A stretch of DNA of 42,292 nucleotides from Flavobacteriaceae bacterium (GTDB lineage: Bacteria; Bacteroidota; Bacteroidia; Flavobacteriales; Flavobacteriaceae): positions 1 to 42,292 of the forward strand of contig JAKIUU010000020.1 of assembly GCA_021647405.1 (NCBI GenBank), written 5' to 3'. How positions within the stretch are numbered: position 1 is the first letter of the stretch; every line of letters starts with the position of its first letter. Of the stretch, positions 34,074 through 41,195 are shown one piece after another. Position numbers and translations under genes: made by a program. Under the pieces are notes generated by a model. The model saw nothing but the letters and a program-made list of their open reading frames with translations. It did not search any database and was not told the origin of the DNA.

Positions 34074-35564
34074 AAACATATTTTCGGCTACCCATTTTGC
34101 CAGAAGCATAATCGTTTCATAAGGATTTACTTTTACTGAGGTAGGAAACAAAGACGCATCACACACATAAATTGATTTTGTGCCGTAAACTTTACCATAA
34201 ATATTGCAAACAGAATTTTCAGAATCAGAACCCATTCTGGCACCTCCTTGTGGATGGGCACTCGATAAAGGCGTTTTATTTAAATTCAGGTATTTTTCTG
34301 AGATGAGTTCGTCTATTTTATCGACATCGGTTTTTATCAGGGGTAATTTTTTAGATGCTGGCAAAAGTGTTTTTACGCAACCCGCCGCAAAAAATAGTTT
34401 AGCCGATTCTTGCAAAGCTTTGACAAGTGATTTTTTAGATTGTTCACTCAAAGTGTAATCTAAAATGCGTTCCCCTTTTTTATTTATCGTTATTCTGTTT
34501 TTGAATTCGGCTTTGTCATGAGCTAAAATTAAAATGGACATCATTTTGTCGTAATCACTCATGGCATCTTGGTGCAAGATGCCATAACTCGGATTGTTTT
34601 TAGCGGTAATACCGGGATAATAAAAAGAAGTTTCTAATAAAAAGCCATCGGTTTCTGAAAAATAATCAGAATAAACAGTCTTGGGGAAACCACTGTAATT
34701 TGAAATGGATTTTTTAAGAATACCGTTGACATTAAAAACAGGATGCAAGGTTAGGTACCTGCCAATATTTTTATTTTTTAAGCCTAATTTTTTAGCAGAA
34801 CGCAACAAAATAACAGGGGTATTGAGAACACCTGCTGCAATGATTATTTTTTTTGCTTTAAACAGATATTCCCCATTTTCTATTGTGTTTGCGATGGTAT
34901 TTTGAGGCGCTTCTTTTACAATGGCATTGACTTTATTTTCTGCAACAGCTTGCACTTCTGTATTGCAAAATATTTTTACATGACGCTTTAAGATTCTTGG
35001 AATCTGAACCTCCAAAGCCCCCTGTTTTGCACCTGTTGGGCAACCCAGATTACAAAAGCCTTGTTGTTTACAGTTTTTGGAATTTATCTTTAGACGTTTT
35101 ACTGGGATGCCTAGTTCTGCAGCGCCTTTTTGAAAAATCAGGTTGTTTTCATTATCCCAACTTTTAGGCAGTTCGTGTATCGATAAATCGGTTTCAATTT
35201 CATCCAATGAGCTTGATACATAGCCATCTGATAGAAAATTTAAACCATGATTCTCACGCCAATCGTCTAAGATACTTTTTGGCGGTCTAAATGATACGCC
35301 TGTATAAACAGAAGAGCTTCCGCCCAAAGTTTTTGCTGCCGCCACACCAATTTGTAAGTTTTTTGATAAGACTGCGCCGTTGTTAAAATAAAAGGCAGTC
35401 ATGTCAATTTCACTTTGTGTAAATTGTTCTTTTGTGCGGTTTGGACCAGATTCTAAAATGGCGATTTTCAGATTTTTATGTTTTCGGGTTAAATAATCTG
35501 TAAAAGTGGCACCACCCACACCAGAACCAATAACAACAATATCAAATTCTAGGGTGTGGTTCAT
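34068..35564 (-). CDS. GMC family FAD-dependent oxidoreductase
   Basis: The 498-residue protein has the FAD dinucleotide motif GSGVGGATFTDYL (13-25) and the GMC signature region KTLGGSSSVYTGVSFRPP. The C-terminal GMC domain holds H437 (AHPQGGARMG) and N480 (NPYETIM), the expected catalytic pair. A cysteine cluster, CKQQGFCNLGCPTGAKQ, is characteristic of the cholesterol oxidase/long-chain alcohol oxidase branch. Its start overlaps the stop of a 124-residue partner gene by one base. The substrate is probably a hydroxyl-bearing hydrophobic compound; which one is unknown. The final codons lie in a palindromic repeat. Confidence 0.88.
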   Translation of the reverse strand: MNHTLEFDIVVIGSGVGGATFTDYLTRKHKNLKIAILESGPNRTKEQFTQSEIDMTAFYFNNGAVLSKNLQIGVAAAKTLGGSSSVYTGVSFRPPKSILDDWRENHGLNFLSDGYVSSSLDEIETDLSIHELPKSWDNENNLIFQKGAAELGIPVKRLKINSKNCKQQGFCNLGCPTGAKQGALEVQIPRILKRHVKIFCNTEVQAVAENKVNAIVKEAPQNTIANTIENGEYLFKAKKIIIAAGVLNTPVILLRSAKKLGLKNKNIGRYLTLHPVFNVNGILKKSISNYSGFPKTVYSDYFSETDGFLLETSFYYPGITAKNNPSYGILHQDAMSDYDKMMSILILAHDKAEFKNRITINKKGERILDYTLSEQSKKSLVKALQESAKLFFAAGCVKTLLPASKKLPLIKTDVDKIDELISEKYLNLNKTPLSSAHPQGGARMGSDSENSVCNIYGKVYGTKSIYVCDASLFPTSVKVNPYETIMLLAKWVAENMFN

Positions 35565-35938
35565 TATCTAATGGAATTGGTGTAATTAATTTGTGGCCAA
35601 ATTTGTTCTAATCCGTAATAAGAAATTAAAGTTAATGAGCGCAAGCCTGTTAAACCTGCTACAATTTTTCCAATAGGAAATTGAAAAAGACCATCGATAA
35701 ATATTTTTCTTTTGGGGTAGCTTAGTTTGTCAAAAGATTTAAAATTGTAAACCAAACTCAACAAAGTAATAACCTCAATCAATAACTTTATTTTTGAGGA
35801 AGCGTTGTATTCTAAGTTGCTGATTATTTTATTAAAATTGATGAAAAAAGCCTCGTTTAAATCTTTTTTATGACGTAAGTCGGGCACAATAACTTCTGCA
35901 AATAAAATAACACTATGTTTAAATTTAGTATCATTCAT
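35564..35938 (-). CDS. Small partner protein of the GMC oxidoreductase
   Basis: The 124-residue product is helical, with the C-terminal phrase LRSLTLISYYGLEQIWPQIN. This resembles the small subunit or N-terminal segment found with GMC alcohol oxidases (gluconate 2-dehydrogenase subunit 3-like). No signal peptide or cofactor motif is visible. It lies between the TPP enzyme (4 bp) and the GMC gene (1-bp overlap), which argues for a stable complex. Its assignment rests on context more than on motif. Confidence 0.6.
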   Translation of the reverse strand: MNDTKFKHSVILFAEVIVPDLRHKKDLNEAFFINFNKIISNLEYNASSKIKLLIEVITLLSLVYNFKSFDKLSYPKRKIFIDGLFQFPIGKIVAGLTGLRSLTLISYYGLEQIWPQINYTNSIR

Positions 35939-35942
35939 TTGC

Positions 35943-37676
35943 TTATTTTTCTAACAGATGTCGTTTCATTGCCCTGCCTATAAACCGTACTTTTTCTTTA
36001 AAACTAAAGCGTGCTAAATTGACTTTAATCACACCCTTGGTCATATAGGTTTTTTTAGTGTAATCAATAATTACATCTACAATTACAGGCCTGTTTTTCG
36101 CTGCCTCTTTAAAGGCTTCCTGAATAACCTGTTCAATTTCTGTATTATTTGACATTTTAAAATAAGCAGCACCACAAGCATTGGCCATGCCTTTAATATT
36201 AATATTGCCAATTACAGTAGCTACTTTTCGCTTAAGCGGAATTTTTTGAAATTGCGAAATTTGTCCCAATTCGCCATCGTGAAAAACGAAATATACCACC
36301 CCTTTTTTATAAGTACTTGCGGTAAGTGTTTCCATGCCAGTCATTAGAAAGCCACCGTCGCCAACAATACCTACAACCTTATTTTTAGGATTCATAAATT
36401 TGGCTCCTATGGCTGCTGGCACACAAAATCCCATACAGTTAAAATCGGTTGGCGACACAAAATGCCTTGAACGATTAACAGGAAGTAATTCGGCTGCTAA
36501 GTAGGTGTGCTTGCCATCGTCAACAACAAAATAGGTGTCGTCATCAGTGTGTTTGGTCAAGGCTTCAAAAAAGAAACCCGGCGAAACTTTATCGGCCAAT
36601 GGGTTCTCTTTCCATTCATTAAAATATTTTTCTTTTTCTGCTTTTATCATGTCAGTTAAAGCAGCTGTATTTTTTTGTTTGGTAATTTTTTCCAATTCTT
36701 CAGAGAGCGCTTTTAAAGTCTCTTGAGCATCTCCTTCAATGCTAATTTTTGTGGGGTAATTTTTATCAAAAACTTGAGGGTTTATATCTATATGAACCAA
36801 ATTTTCAGGTACTTTTACGCCATAACTTCCTGTGGCTATTTCAGAAAATCGCACACCTACGGCCAGCATGGCATCACAATTTTTAAACGCTTTTTGAGCG
36901 GCAGGCACAGAATTTGGTCCAAATCCAAAGCCTGTGTGTAGCGGGTTAGAAGCCGGAAAAGAGGCTTTTCCTTGTAGTGTTGTAGCAACTGGCGCACCTA
37001 GAATTTTGGCTATTTCCAGAGTGTATTTTGTGGCATTGGCGGCACCCCATCCCACGTAAATTCCAGGGTGGGCAGCTTTAGAAAGTAATAAGGCTGTTTC
37101 CTTAATTTTTTGAGGGTCTAAAGTTGGGTTTTGATAGCTTTTGGTATAAGGTAAAAATTTATCTACATCGCCTTTAAACATTTGAATTTCCATTGGGATT
37201 TCAATAAAAACAGGTCCAGGTTCGCCAGAAGTTGCCATATCATAAGCTTTGTAAATAGTCGAAATAATATCGTTATGCGATGCAATTTTAAAATAGCCTT
37301 TGGTTATTTCTTTTACCAAGTTTTCTTGACTTAGCTGATGTAATTGATAATGCCGTCCGCTATCTTGTCGGGTACCCCCCGAAATGATTAACATCGGAAT
37401 ACCATCTAAAAAGGCCTCGCCAATACCACTCATTGCGTTGGTTGTTCCAGCAGCTGGAACCGTCATCAAAGTGCCAATACTATTTGAAGTACAAGACACT
37501 CCAAGGGCCATAAATGATGCGCCACCTTCGTGTGTAACCAGAACAGGTTCAATTTGTTTAGAGCTGTTTAATTCGTCATATAATTCTATATTGTGAACAC
37601 CTGGGATGCCAAATGTATATTTAACACCGATCTGTTCTAAAGCGTAAACCGCTAATTGTGCGCCTGTTTTTTTCAT
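35943..37676 (-). CDS. Thiamine pyrophosphate enzyme, acetolactate synthase-like
   Basis: The 577-residue protein has the three-domain layout of TPP decarboxylases and synthases. It has catalytic E50 (VLVTHEGGASFMALG), a central domain (HPGIYVGWGAANATKYTLEI) and the TPP-Mg motif GDGGFLMTGMETLTA (439-453). The second half of that motif reads FHDGELGQI, with H466-D467 where many relatives have N-N or N-D. It is probably not the biosynthetic acetolactate synthase, since no small regulatory subunit is nearby. The product goes with GMC and small-partner genes downstream, so a joint pathway is likely, its substrate unknown. Confidence 0.82.
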   Translation of the reverse strand: MKKTGAQLAVYALEQIGVKYTFGIPGVHNIELYDELNSSKQIEPVLVTHEGGASFMALGVSCTSNSIGTLMTVPAAGTTNAMSGIGEAFLDGIPMLIISGGTRQDSGRHYQLHQLSQENLVKEITKGYFKIASHNDIISTIYKAYDMATSGEPGPVFIEIPMEIQMFKGDVDKFLPYTKSYQNPTLDPQKIKETALLLSKAAHPGIYVGWGAANATKYTLEIAKILGAPVATTLQGKASFPASNPLHTGFGFGPNSVPAAQKAFKNCDAMLAVGVRFSEIATGSYGVKVPENLVHIDINPQVFDKNYPTKISIEGDAQETLKALSEELEKITKQKNTAALTDMIKAEKEKYFNEWKENPLADKVSPGFFFEALTKHTDDDTYFVVDDGKHTYLAAELLPVNRSRHFVSPTDFNCMGFCVPAAIGAKFMNPKNKVVGIVGDGGFLMTGMETLTASTYKKGVVYFVFHDGELGQISQFQKIPLKRKVATVIGNINIKGMANACGAAYFKMSNNTEIEQVIQEAFKEAAKNRPVIVDVIIDYTKKTYMTKGVIKVNLARFSFKEKVRFIGRAMKRHLLEK

Positions 37677-37697
37677 TTTTATTTGTTTTTAATAAGT

Positions 37698-37767
37698 CCT
37701 ACAAGGTTCTAAAAACCTTGCAGGGCATTTAATTTCACAACCTGCAAGGTTTTTAGAACCTTGTAGG
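37698..37767. repeat. REP-like palindrome pair, left of the RAYT gene
   Basis: Two 27-bp palindromic units at 37698-37724 and 37741-37767 are exact reverse complements of each other, separated by 16 bp. Each has arms CCTRCAAGGTT and AACCTTGYAGG. Together they make a BIME-like mirror pair beside a RAYT transposase gene. Confidence 0.85.
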
Positions 37768-37789
37768 TTAATTTTATAAGAATAATATT

Positions 37790-38344
37790 TTATTCAAAAC
37801 TATATTTTTCACTCAATTGGATACTTTTATATTTATGAACGTATTTAAAGTTATCAATATCATCAAATAAATCAATAACCTCATTATAATTTATAAGATT
37901 TGATTGTTTGGAAATTATTTCGCTATAAGATGAAAATTTATAGTTTTTAAAATTATCTATAAAACCATGTTTTTGTGGGTTTAAATGGCAATATATAATT
38001 AAATTTTTAAGATAATCCTCAGTGTCTAATTTAATTCTTTTAAAATGTTTTTCAAATAAACTACCCGTCCTATTATTTGCTTTATTGAAAGCTTTTGCAT
38101 ATGCATTAAAAAAATTAGAAAATTTTTGAGTAACCAGTTTACCATCTTCATTAATTCTTACTACGAAATGAAAATGATTTTTTAATAAACAGTAGCTATA
38201 AACTGAGATATTTTTGGATAGATGTCTTGAAAAAAGTTTTAAGAAATAAAGATAATTACCCTTATTCATAAACATATTGGTACTATTGATACCTCTGTTA
38301 TAAATATGATAATAATAATCTTTTTCTAGGGCTTCTAATTTCAT
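37790..38344 (-). CDS. REP-associated tyrosine transposase (RAYT, Y1 family)
   Basis: The 184-residue protein belongs to the Y1/IS200-like transposases. The start DYYYHIYNRGINSTNMF, the HUH motif H57-F58-H59 (LLKNHFHFVVRIN) and the candidate catalytic Y82 (FFNAYAKAFNKANNRTGSLF) are in place. RAYTs nick and move or copy REP palindromes. Here the gene sits between two pairs of inverted palindromes, as a RAYT usually does. It appears intact. It separates the TPP gene from the FAD dehydrogenase gene, both on the same strand. Confidence 0.87.
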   Translation of the reverse strand: MKLEALEKDYYYHIYNRGINSTNMFMNKGNYLYFLKLFSRHLSKNISVYSYCLLKNHFHFVVRINEDGKLVTQKFSNFFNAYAKAFNKANNRTGSLFEKHFKRIKLDTEDYLKNLIIYCHLNPQKHGFIDNFKNYKFSSYSEIISKQSNLINYNEVIDLFDDIDNFKYVHKYKSIQLSEKYSFE

Positions 38345-38375
38345 TTTTTAAAACGTAAAATACATTTATACTATA

Positions 38376-38447
38376 CCTGCAAGGTTTTTTTTAACCTTGT
38401 AGTTATTCTCTTCTTTTAGACCTACAAGGTTTTTGAAACCTTGCAGG
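38376..38447. repeat. REP-like palindrome pair, right of the RAYT gene
   Basis: Units at 38376-38402 and 38421-38447 have the arms CCTGCAAGGTT/AACCTTGTAG and CCTACAAGGTT/AACCTTGCAGG, so they face opposite ways with an 18-bp spacer. The order is the reverse of the left pair, making the whole RAYT locus mirror-symmetric. Confidence 0.85.
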
Positions 38448-38458
38448 TTTGGTGTGTT

Positions 38459-40084
38459 TTATTTATTTACGATATGATTCGCGGCTTTTTGTGCCGTAAA
38501 AATACATGTGGCTAAAAAGGTTCCTTCTAAAGCGCGTTTGCCATGCGAACCGCCACCGCCAAAACCTGCGGCTTCGCCAACGGCATACAAATTATCAAAA
38601 GCACTTTGTTTGTTATTGTTATCGGGTGTTTTTAAAACCTGAGAATTTAAATTTGTTTGGATACCTCCCAAGCTTTTTCTTGACAAAATAAATTCGCGAA
38701 TTGCAATTAGAGGATAGGCCTTTTTCTGATTTAATCTTTGCGGTTTTAAAGTCCTTTTTTTATCGCCTTTATATTCTCGGGTATGATTTATAAGCCTAAT
38801 TTGCTCGTCATTCCAGATATTTTTACCACGGTCAAAATTGTTGTCGTAGCTGTCAATTGATTTTTGCAACGCTTCAGTAGAAACATCATTTGTACCCGTT
38901 AGGGCATTCATTTTTTCTGCCAATTCTTCAATACTGTTTGCGGTTATATAATTTGGCGAGTCTTTTTCTAATGTTTTTATCAGATGTTTATTGCCTTTTA
39001 AAACGGAATATAAAAATGAAAAGATTTTCTTGTTTTTAATACCTTCATTAAATTCAGACCCCGAAACGCCCAATTCTTTATACGCAATTTTTTTATTGAG
39101 AATTTGCCACGAATACTGTTTTTTTTGTTCACATATTTTAGTTACCAAATAGCGTGTGTCAAATGATGTTACCAAAGGCCTTGGTCCCATGCGTTCACCT
39201 TTATAATTTAACCATAAAGCTGATTTTGGAGGCACCAAACTCAATCCGTGATTGTCTCTTTTTGGATAAGGATGCGGAATACCAGCGGCATAATTCCACA
39301 TTAAATTTAAATTGGTGACATTTCCACCGAGTTGATTAACCTTGTCGTGAATTAATCCGTCAGAAAATTGATGAGATCCATTAAGAATCACTTTAGGCGG
39401 TTTATGCCAATCTTTATGCCAATGTTGCCTCACTTTTTCCATAGAGCCATTAATACCACCAGTGGCCACAACAAAATTATCGGCATAACAAACAAATGGT
39501 TTATTGGTGTTTTCGTCAAGACCGTTGATGCCTATAATTTTATTATTTTCTATGATAAAATCTGCTGCTTTATGTTGAAAATAAACCTGTAAATTTTGAT
39601 AATTTGGATGTGCTATTAAATCCTTCATAATAGCTTCAATTAGTCCATAGCCTGTTCCCCAAACCATATGAAATCGTGGGGCAGAGTTGCCAGTTTGCTC
39701 TAAACCACGTTCAACCCAATGAACCACCGGAAAGAACTTAACTTTTTTAGACCTTACCCAATCGTAAATTTTATGTGTAGATTCTAAAAATTCGTTGGCC
39801 CATTTTTTACCCCAAATTTCATTTGTATCAAATTCGGCAAACGAAAACCAGTCTTTTTTTGCCAAATCTATAGTGTCTTTTATATTAGAAAAGCGTTGTT
39901 GAGGCGAGTTTATAAAAAACATACCACCAAACGATTCTTTGGCCAATCCGCCAAAGTTTTTTTCTAAGTCACGTTCAATTATAATGACTTTTTTATTGGC
40001 ATTTAGCAATTCAATAGCTGTAGTAATTCCAGATATACCACCACCTATTATGACTGTATCTGTACAATATTTATTTTCAGTCAT
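38459..40084 (-). CDS. FAD-binding dehydrogenase (FAD_binding_2, fumarate reductase/ketosteroid dehydrogenase-like)
   Basis: The 541-residue flavoprotein has the N-terminal dinucleotide motif IIGGGISGITTAIELLNANK (G14, G16, G19). A second FAD region is in NLYAVGEAAGFGGGGSHGKR followed by ALEGTFLATC. The family includes soluble fumarate reductases and 3-ketosteroid dehydrogenases. No signal peptide or heme motif is seen, so it should be cytoplasmic. A promoter-like TTG-N19-TATCTTTA lies upstream. It precedes the RAYT locus and the TPP-GMC genes on the same strand, which may form one pathway. Confidence 0.82.
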   Translation of the reverse strand: MTENKYCTDTVIIGGGISGITTAIELLNANKKVIIIERDLEKNFGGLAKESFGGMFFINSPQQRFSNIKDTIDLAKKDWFSFAEFDTNEIWGKKWANEFLESTHKIYDWVRSKKVKFFPVVHWVERGLEQTGNSAPRFHMVWGTGYGLIEAIMKDLIAHPNYQNLQVYFQHKAADFIIENNKIIGINGLDENTNKPFVCYADNFVVATGGINGSMEKVRQHWHKDWHKPPKVILNGSHQFSDGLIHDKVNQLGGNVTNLNLMWNYAAGIPHPYPKRDNHGLSLVPPKSALWLNYKGERMGPRPLVTSFDTRYLVTKICEQKKQYSWQILNKKIAYKELGVSGSEFNEGIKNKKIFSFLYSVLKGNKHLIKTLEKDSPNYITANSIEELAEKMNALTGTNDVSTEALQKSIDSYDNNFDRGKNIWNDEQIRLINHTREYKGDKKRTLKPQRLNQKKAYPLIAIREFILSRKSLGGIQTNLNSQVLKTPDNNNKQSAFDNLYAVGEAAGFGGGGSHGKRALEGTFLATCIFTAQKAANHIVNK

Positions 40085-40117
40085 AAGTTAAAATGAATAA
40101 GATAATTATAATTTTTA

Positions 40118-40147
40118 TAAAGATATTAAAATACCTAGAATTGGCAA
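40118..40147 (-). promoter_or_regulatory. Candidate promoter of the FAD-binding dehydrogenase
   Basis: On the minus strand TTG (40147-40145), a 19-bp spacer and TATCTTTA (40125-40118) resemble the group consensus except for A in the last place. It lies 33 bp before the ATG at 40084. Confidence 0.4.
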
Positions 40148-40193
40148 TCAAGATTATATAAATATGCCACAAACATATTTTTTAAAGTAGTAC

Positions 40194-40223
40194 TTGCGAA
40201 ATGTATTTTAAGCATTATATTTG
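40194..40223 (+). promoter_or_regulatory. Promoter of tRNA-Pro(UGG)
   Basis: TTG at 40194-40196, a 19-bp spacer and TATATTTG at 40216-40223 match both promoter boxes. The tRNA starts 57 bp after the -7 box. Confidence 0.65.
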
Positions 40224-40280
40224 CACCCGCTTTAACAAGCGAAGAAGAGGAATTGAAAGATTCCTTAAAGATAATCAATT

Positions 40281-40355
40281 CGGGGTGTAGCGTAGCCCGG
40301 TTATCGCGCCACGTTTGGGACGTGGAGGCCGCAGGTTCGAATCCTGCCACCCCGA
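40281..40355 (+). tRNA. tRNA-Pro (anticodon TGG)
   Basis: The acceptor stem CGGGGTG/CACCCCG is complete with discriminator A at 40355. The anticodon stem is CCACG/CGTGG with loop TTTGGGA, so the anticodon is TGG (40316-40318). The T arm GCAGG-TTCGAAT-CCTGC is intact. No CCA is encoded. Confidence 0.95.
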
Positions 40356-40455
40356 CAAGTAAGAGAGGCCGTCACGCCGGAAAGCGTGACCACCCCACAA
40401 AAAATAGGGAAAGTTGCAGGTTCTCCCGAAGCATCGGGACTGCCACCCCGACAGT
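40356..40455 (+). pseudogene. tRNA-Pro 3'-half fragments with T arm altered by hairpins
   Basis: Two partial copies of the tRNA-Pro 3' half follow the intact gene. In the first (about 40366-40397), GAGGCC and CACCCC flank the hairpin GTCACGC/GCGTGAC (40371-40390) where the T arm should be. In the second (about 40414-40452), GCAGGTTC and TGCCACCCCGAC are parted by the hairpin TCCCGA/TCGGGA (40424-40439). Neither can fold as a whole tRNA. Between them lies AT-rich sequence. Confidence 0.6.
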
Positions 40456-40487
40456 AAAAAACTTGTTATGATTGTAACAGGTTTTTT
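40456..40487 (+). terminator. Terminator after tRNA-Pro(UGG) and fragments
   Basis: A 13-bp stem (40456-40468 with 40475-40487, one G-T pair, core CTTGTTA/TAACAGG) ends in a T run followed by ATTTT. Confidence 0.8.
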
Positions 40488-40531
40488 ATTTTAAAAGCTG
40501 TTCTAAAATTTTTATTTCATGAACAATATCT

Positions 40532-40539
40532 TACTTTTG
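40532..40539 (+). promoter_or_regulatory. Candidate -7 box before the tRNA-Pro-like element
   Basis: TACTTTTG matches TAnnTTTG. It precedes the damaged tRNA-like element and tRNA-Pro(GGG), which has no promoter of its own closer by. No clear -33 box is seen. Confidence 0.4.
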
Positions 40540-40554
40540 CAAACTTAACTTTTG

Positions 40555-40632
40555 GGATTAGTCTTGAGGCCCGGTTAGCGTATCACGCCTTCGGCGTGAT
40601 GGTCGTCACGCTGAAAGCGTGATCAACCCGAC
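40555..40632 (+). pseudogene. tRNA-Pro-like element with anticodon and T arms replaced by hairpins
   Basis: The D-arm phrase GGCCCGGTTAGCGTA and the end CAACCCGA are like the neighbouring tRNA-Pro genes. In the anticodon-arm position stands the hairpin ATCACGCC/GGCGTGAT (40582-40600). In the T-arm position stands GTCACGC/GCGTGAT (40605-40623). The 5' acceptor strand (GGGATTA) does not pair properly with the 3' strand. It is probably not a working tRNA; a structured RNA remains possible. Confidence 0.5.
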
Positions 40633-40680
40633 TGGTGAGGTTGAGTTTAAAATAAAAAGATAGAATAAAGATAATTTATT

Positions 40681-40755
40681 CGGGATGTGGCGCAGTCCGG
40701 TTAGCGTACACGGCTGGGGGCCGTGTGGTCGCAGGTTCAAATCCTGTCATCCCGA
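40681..40755 (+). tRNA. tRNA-Pro (anticodon GGG)
   Basis: The acceptor stem CGGGATG/CATCCCG is complete with discriminator A at 40755. The anticodon stem CACGG/CCGTG has loop CTGGGGG, giving anticodon GGG (40716-40718). The T arm GCAGG-TTCAAAT-CCTGT is intact apart from a terminal G-T pair. Confidence 0.93.
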
Positions 40756-40761
40756 CTAAGC

Positions 40762-40790
40762 AAAAAAGTGATGCATTGCATCACTTTTTT
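40762..40790 (+). terminator. Terminator after tRNA-Pro(GGG)
   Basis: A perfect 14-bp stem (40762-40775 with 40777-40790, core GTGATGCA/TGCATCAC) has a run of A on the left and T on the right. Its T run overlaps the left arm of a second inverted repeat at 40785-40844. Confidence 0.85.
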
Positions 40791-40844
40791 TGTGCCAAAA
40801 AACGCCTCAAATTTATTTGTATAAGTGCATTTGGCACAAAAAAA
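40785..40844. repeat. 15-bp perfect inverted repeat with 30-nt loop
   Basis: TTTTTTTGTGCCAAA (40785-40799) and TTTGGCACAAAAAAA (40830-40844) are exact reverse complements. The left arm shares the T run of the tRNA terminator. A small AAGGC/GCCTT stem follows at 40849-40862. Confidence 0.75.
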
Positions 40845-40862
40845 GACAAAGGCGATAGCCTT

Positions 40863-41195
40863 CTTTTTTATTTACCACGAGGGTTTATTAGGATTATATA
40901 AATCCTGTCATAAATTTGATATAAAAAACATAATTGATTGTATTTTTGTATTTGGTAGTATATCATTTAGATACGTTGTATGGTGTTAAACACAACATAA
41001 ACACAACATATTTAATTTTAATAAAATGTAATGACTAATATTTTGTAAAAAAAACCTTCTTAGAGCTTGTATTTAGTATACTCTTAATTTTAAAAGATAT
41101 CAAATATTTTTATGTGTTGAGTTTTTGTATATCGCGTTAAGTTAAAACCAATAGGTTTTGTCTTTAACTTTAGAGAAACTTTAAAACCATAGATT
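40863..41195. other. AT-rich intergenic and 5' region of the secreted protein gene
   Basis: No gene is seen. It contains a possible promoter (TTTG 40915-40918, 22-bp spacer, TATTTTTG 40941-40948). An 11-bp tandem duplication AACACAACATA lies at 40989-41010. A stem AAAACC/GGTTTT with loop AATA is at about 41144-41159, shortly before the next gene. Confidence 0.5.

Noticed and set aside
35943..37676. Biosynthetic acetolactate synthase (ilvB) label for the TPP enzyme
   Set aside because: No small subunit or branched-chain amino acid gene is near, and the second half of the TPP motif is atypical.
37698..38447. CRISPR array from the repeated palindromes
   Set aside because: There are only four units in inverted pairs with 16-18 bp gaps, and a RAYT gene rather than cas genes lies between them.
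40281..40452. Attachment-site duplication of an integrated element at tRNA-Pro
   Set aside because: A partial copy of the tRNA 3' end is present, but there is no integrase, no cargo between the copies and the copy is interrupted by a hairpin.
40135..40471. Short open frames across the tRNA-Pro region on both strands
   Set aside because: They read through the structured tRNA and its promoter; their products look like known spurious tRNA-antisense peptides.
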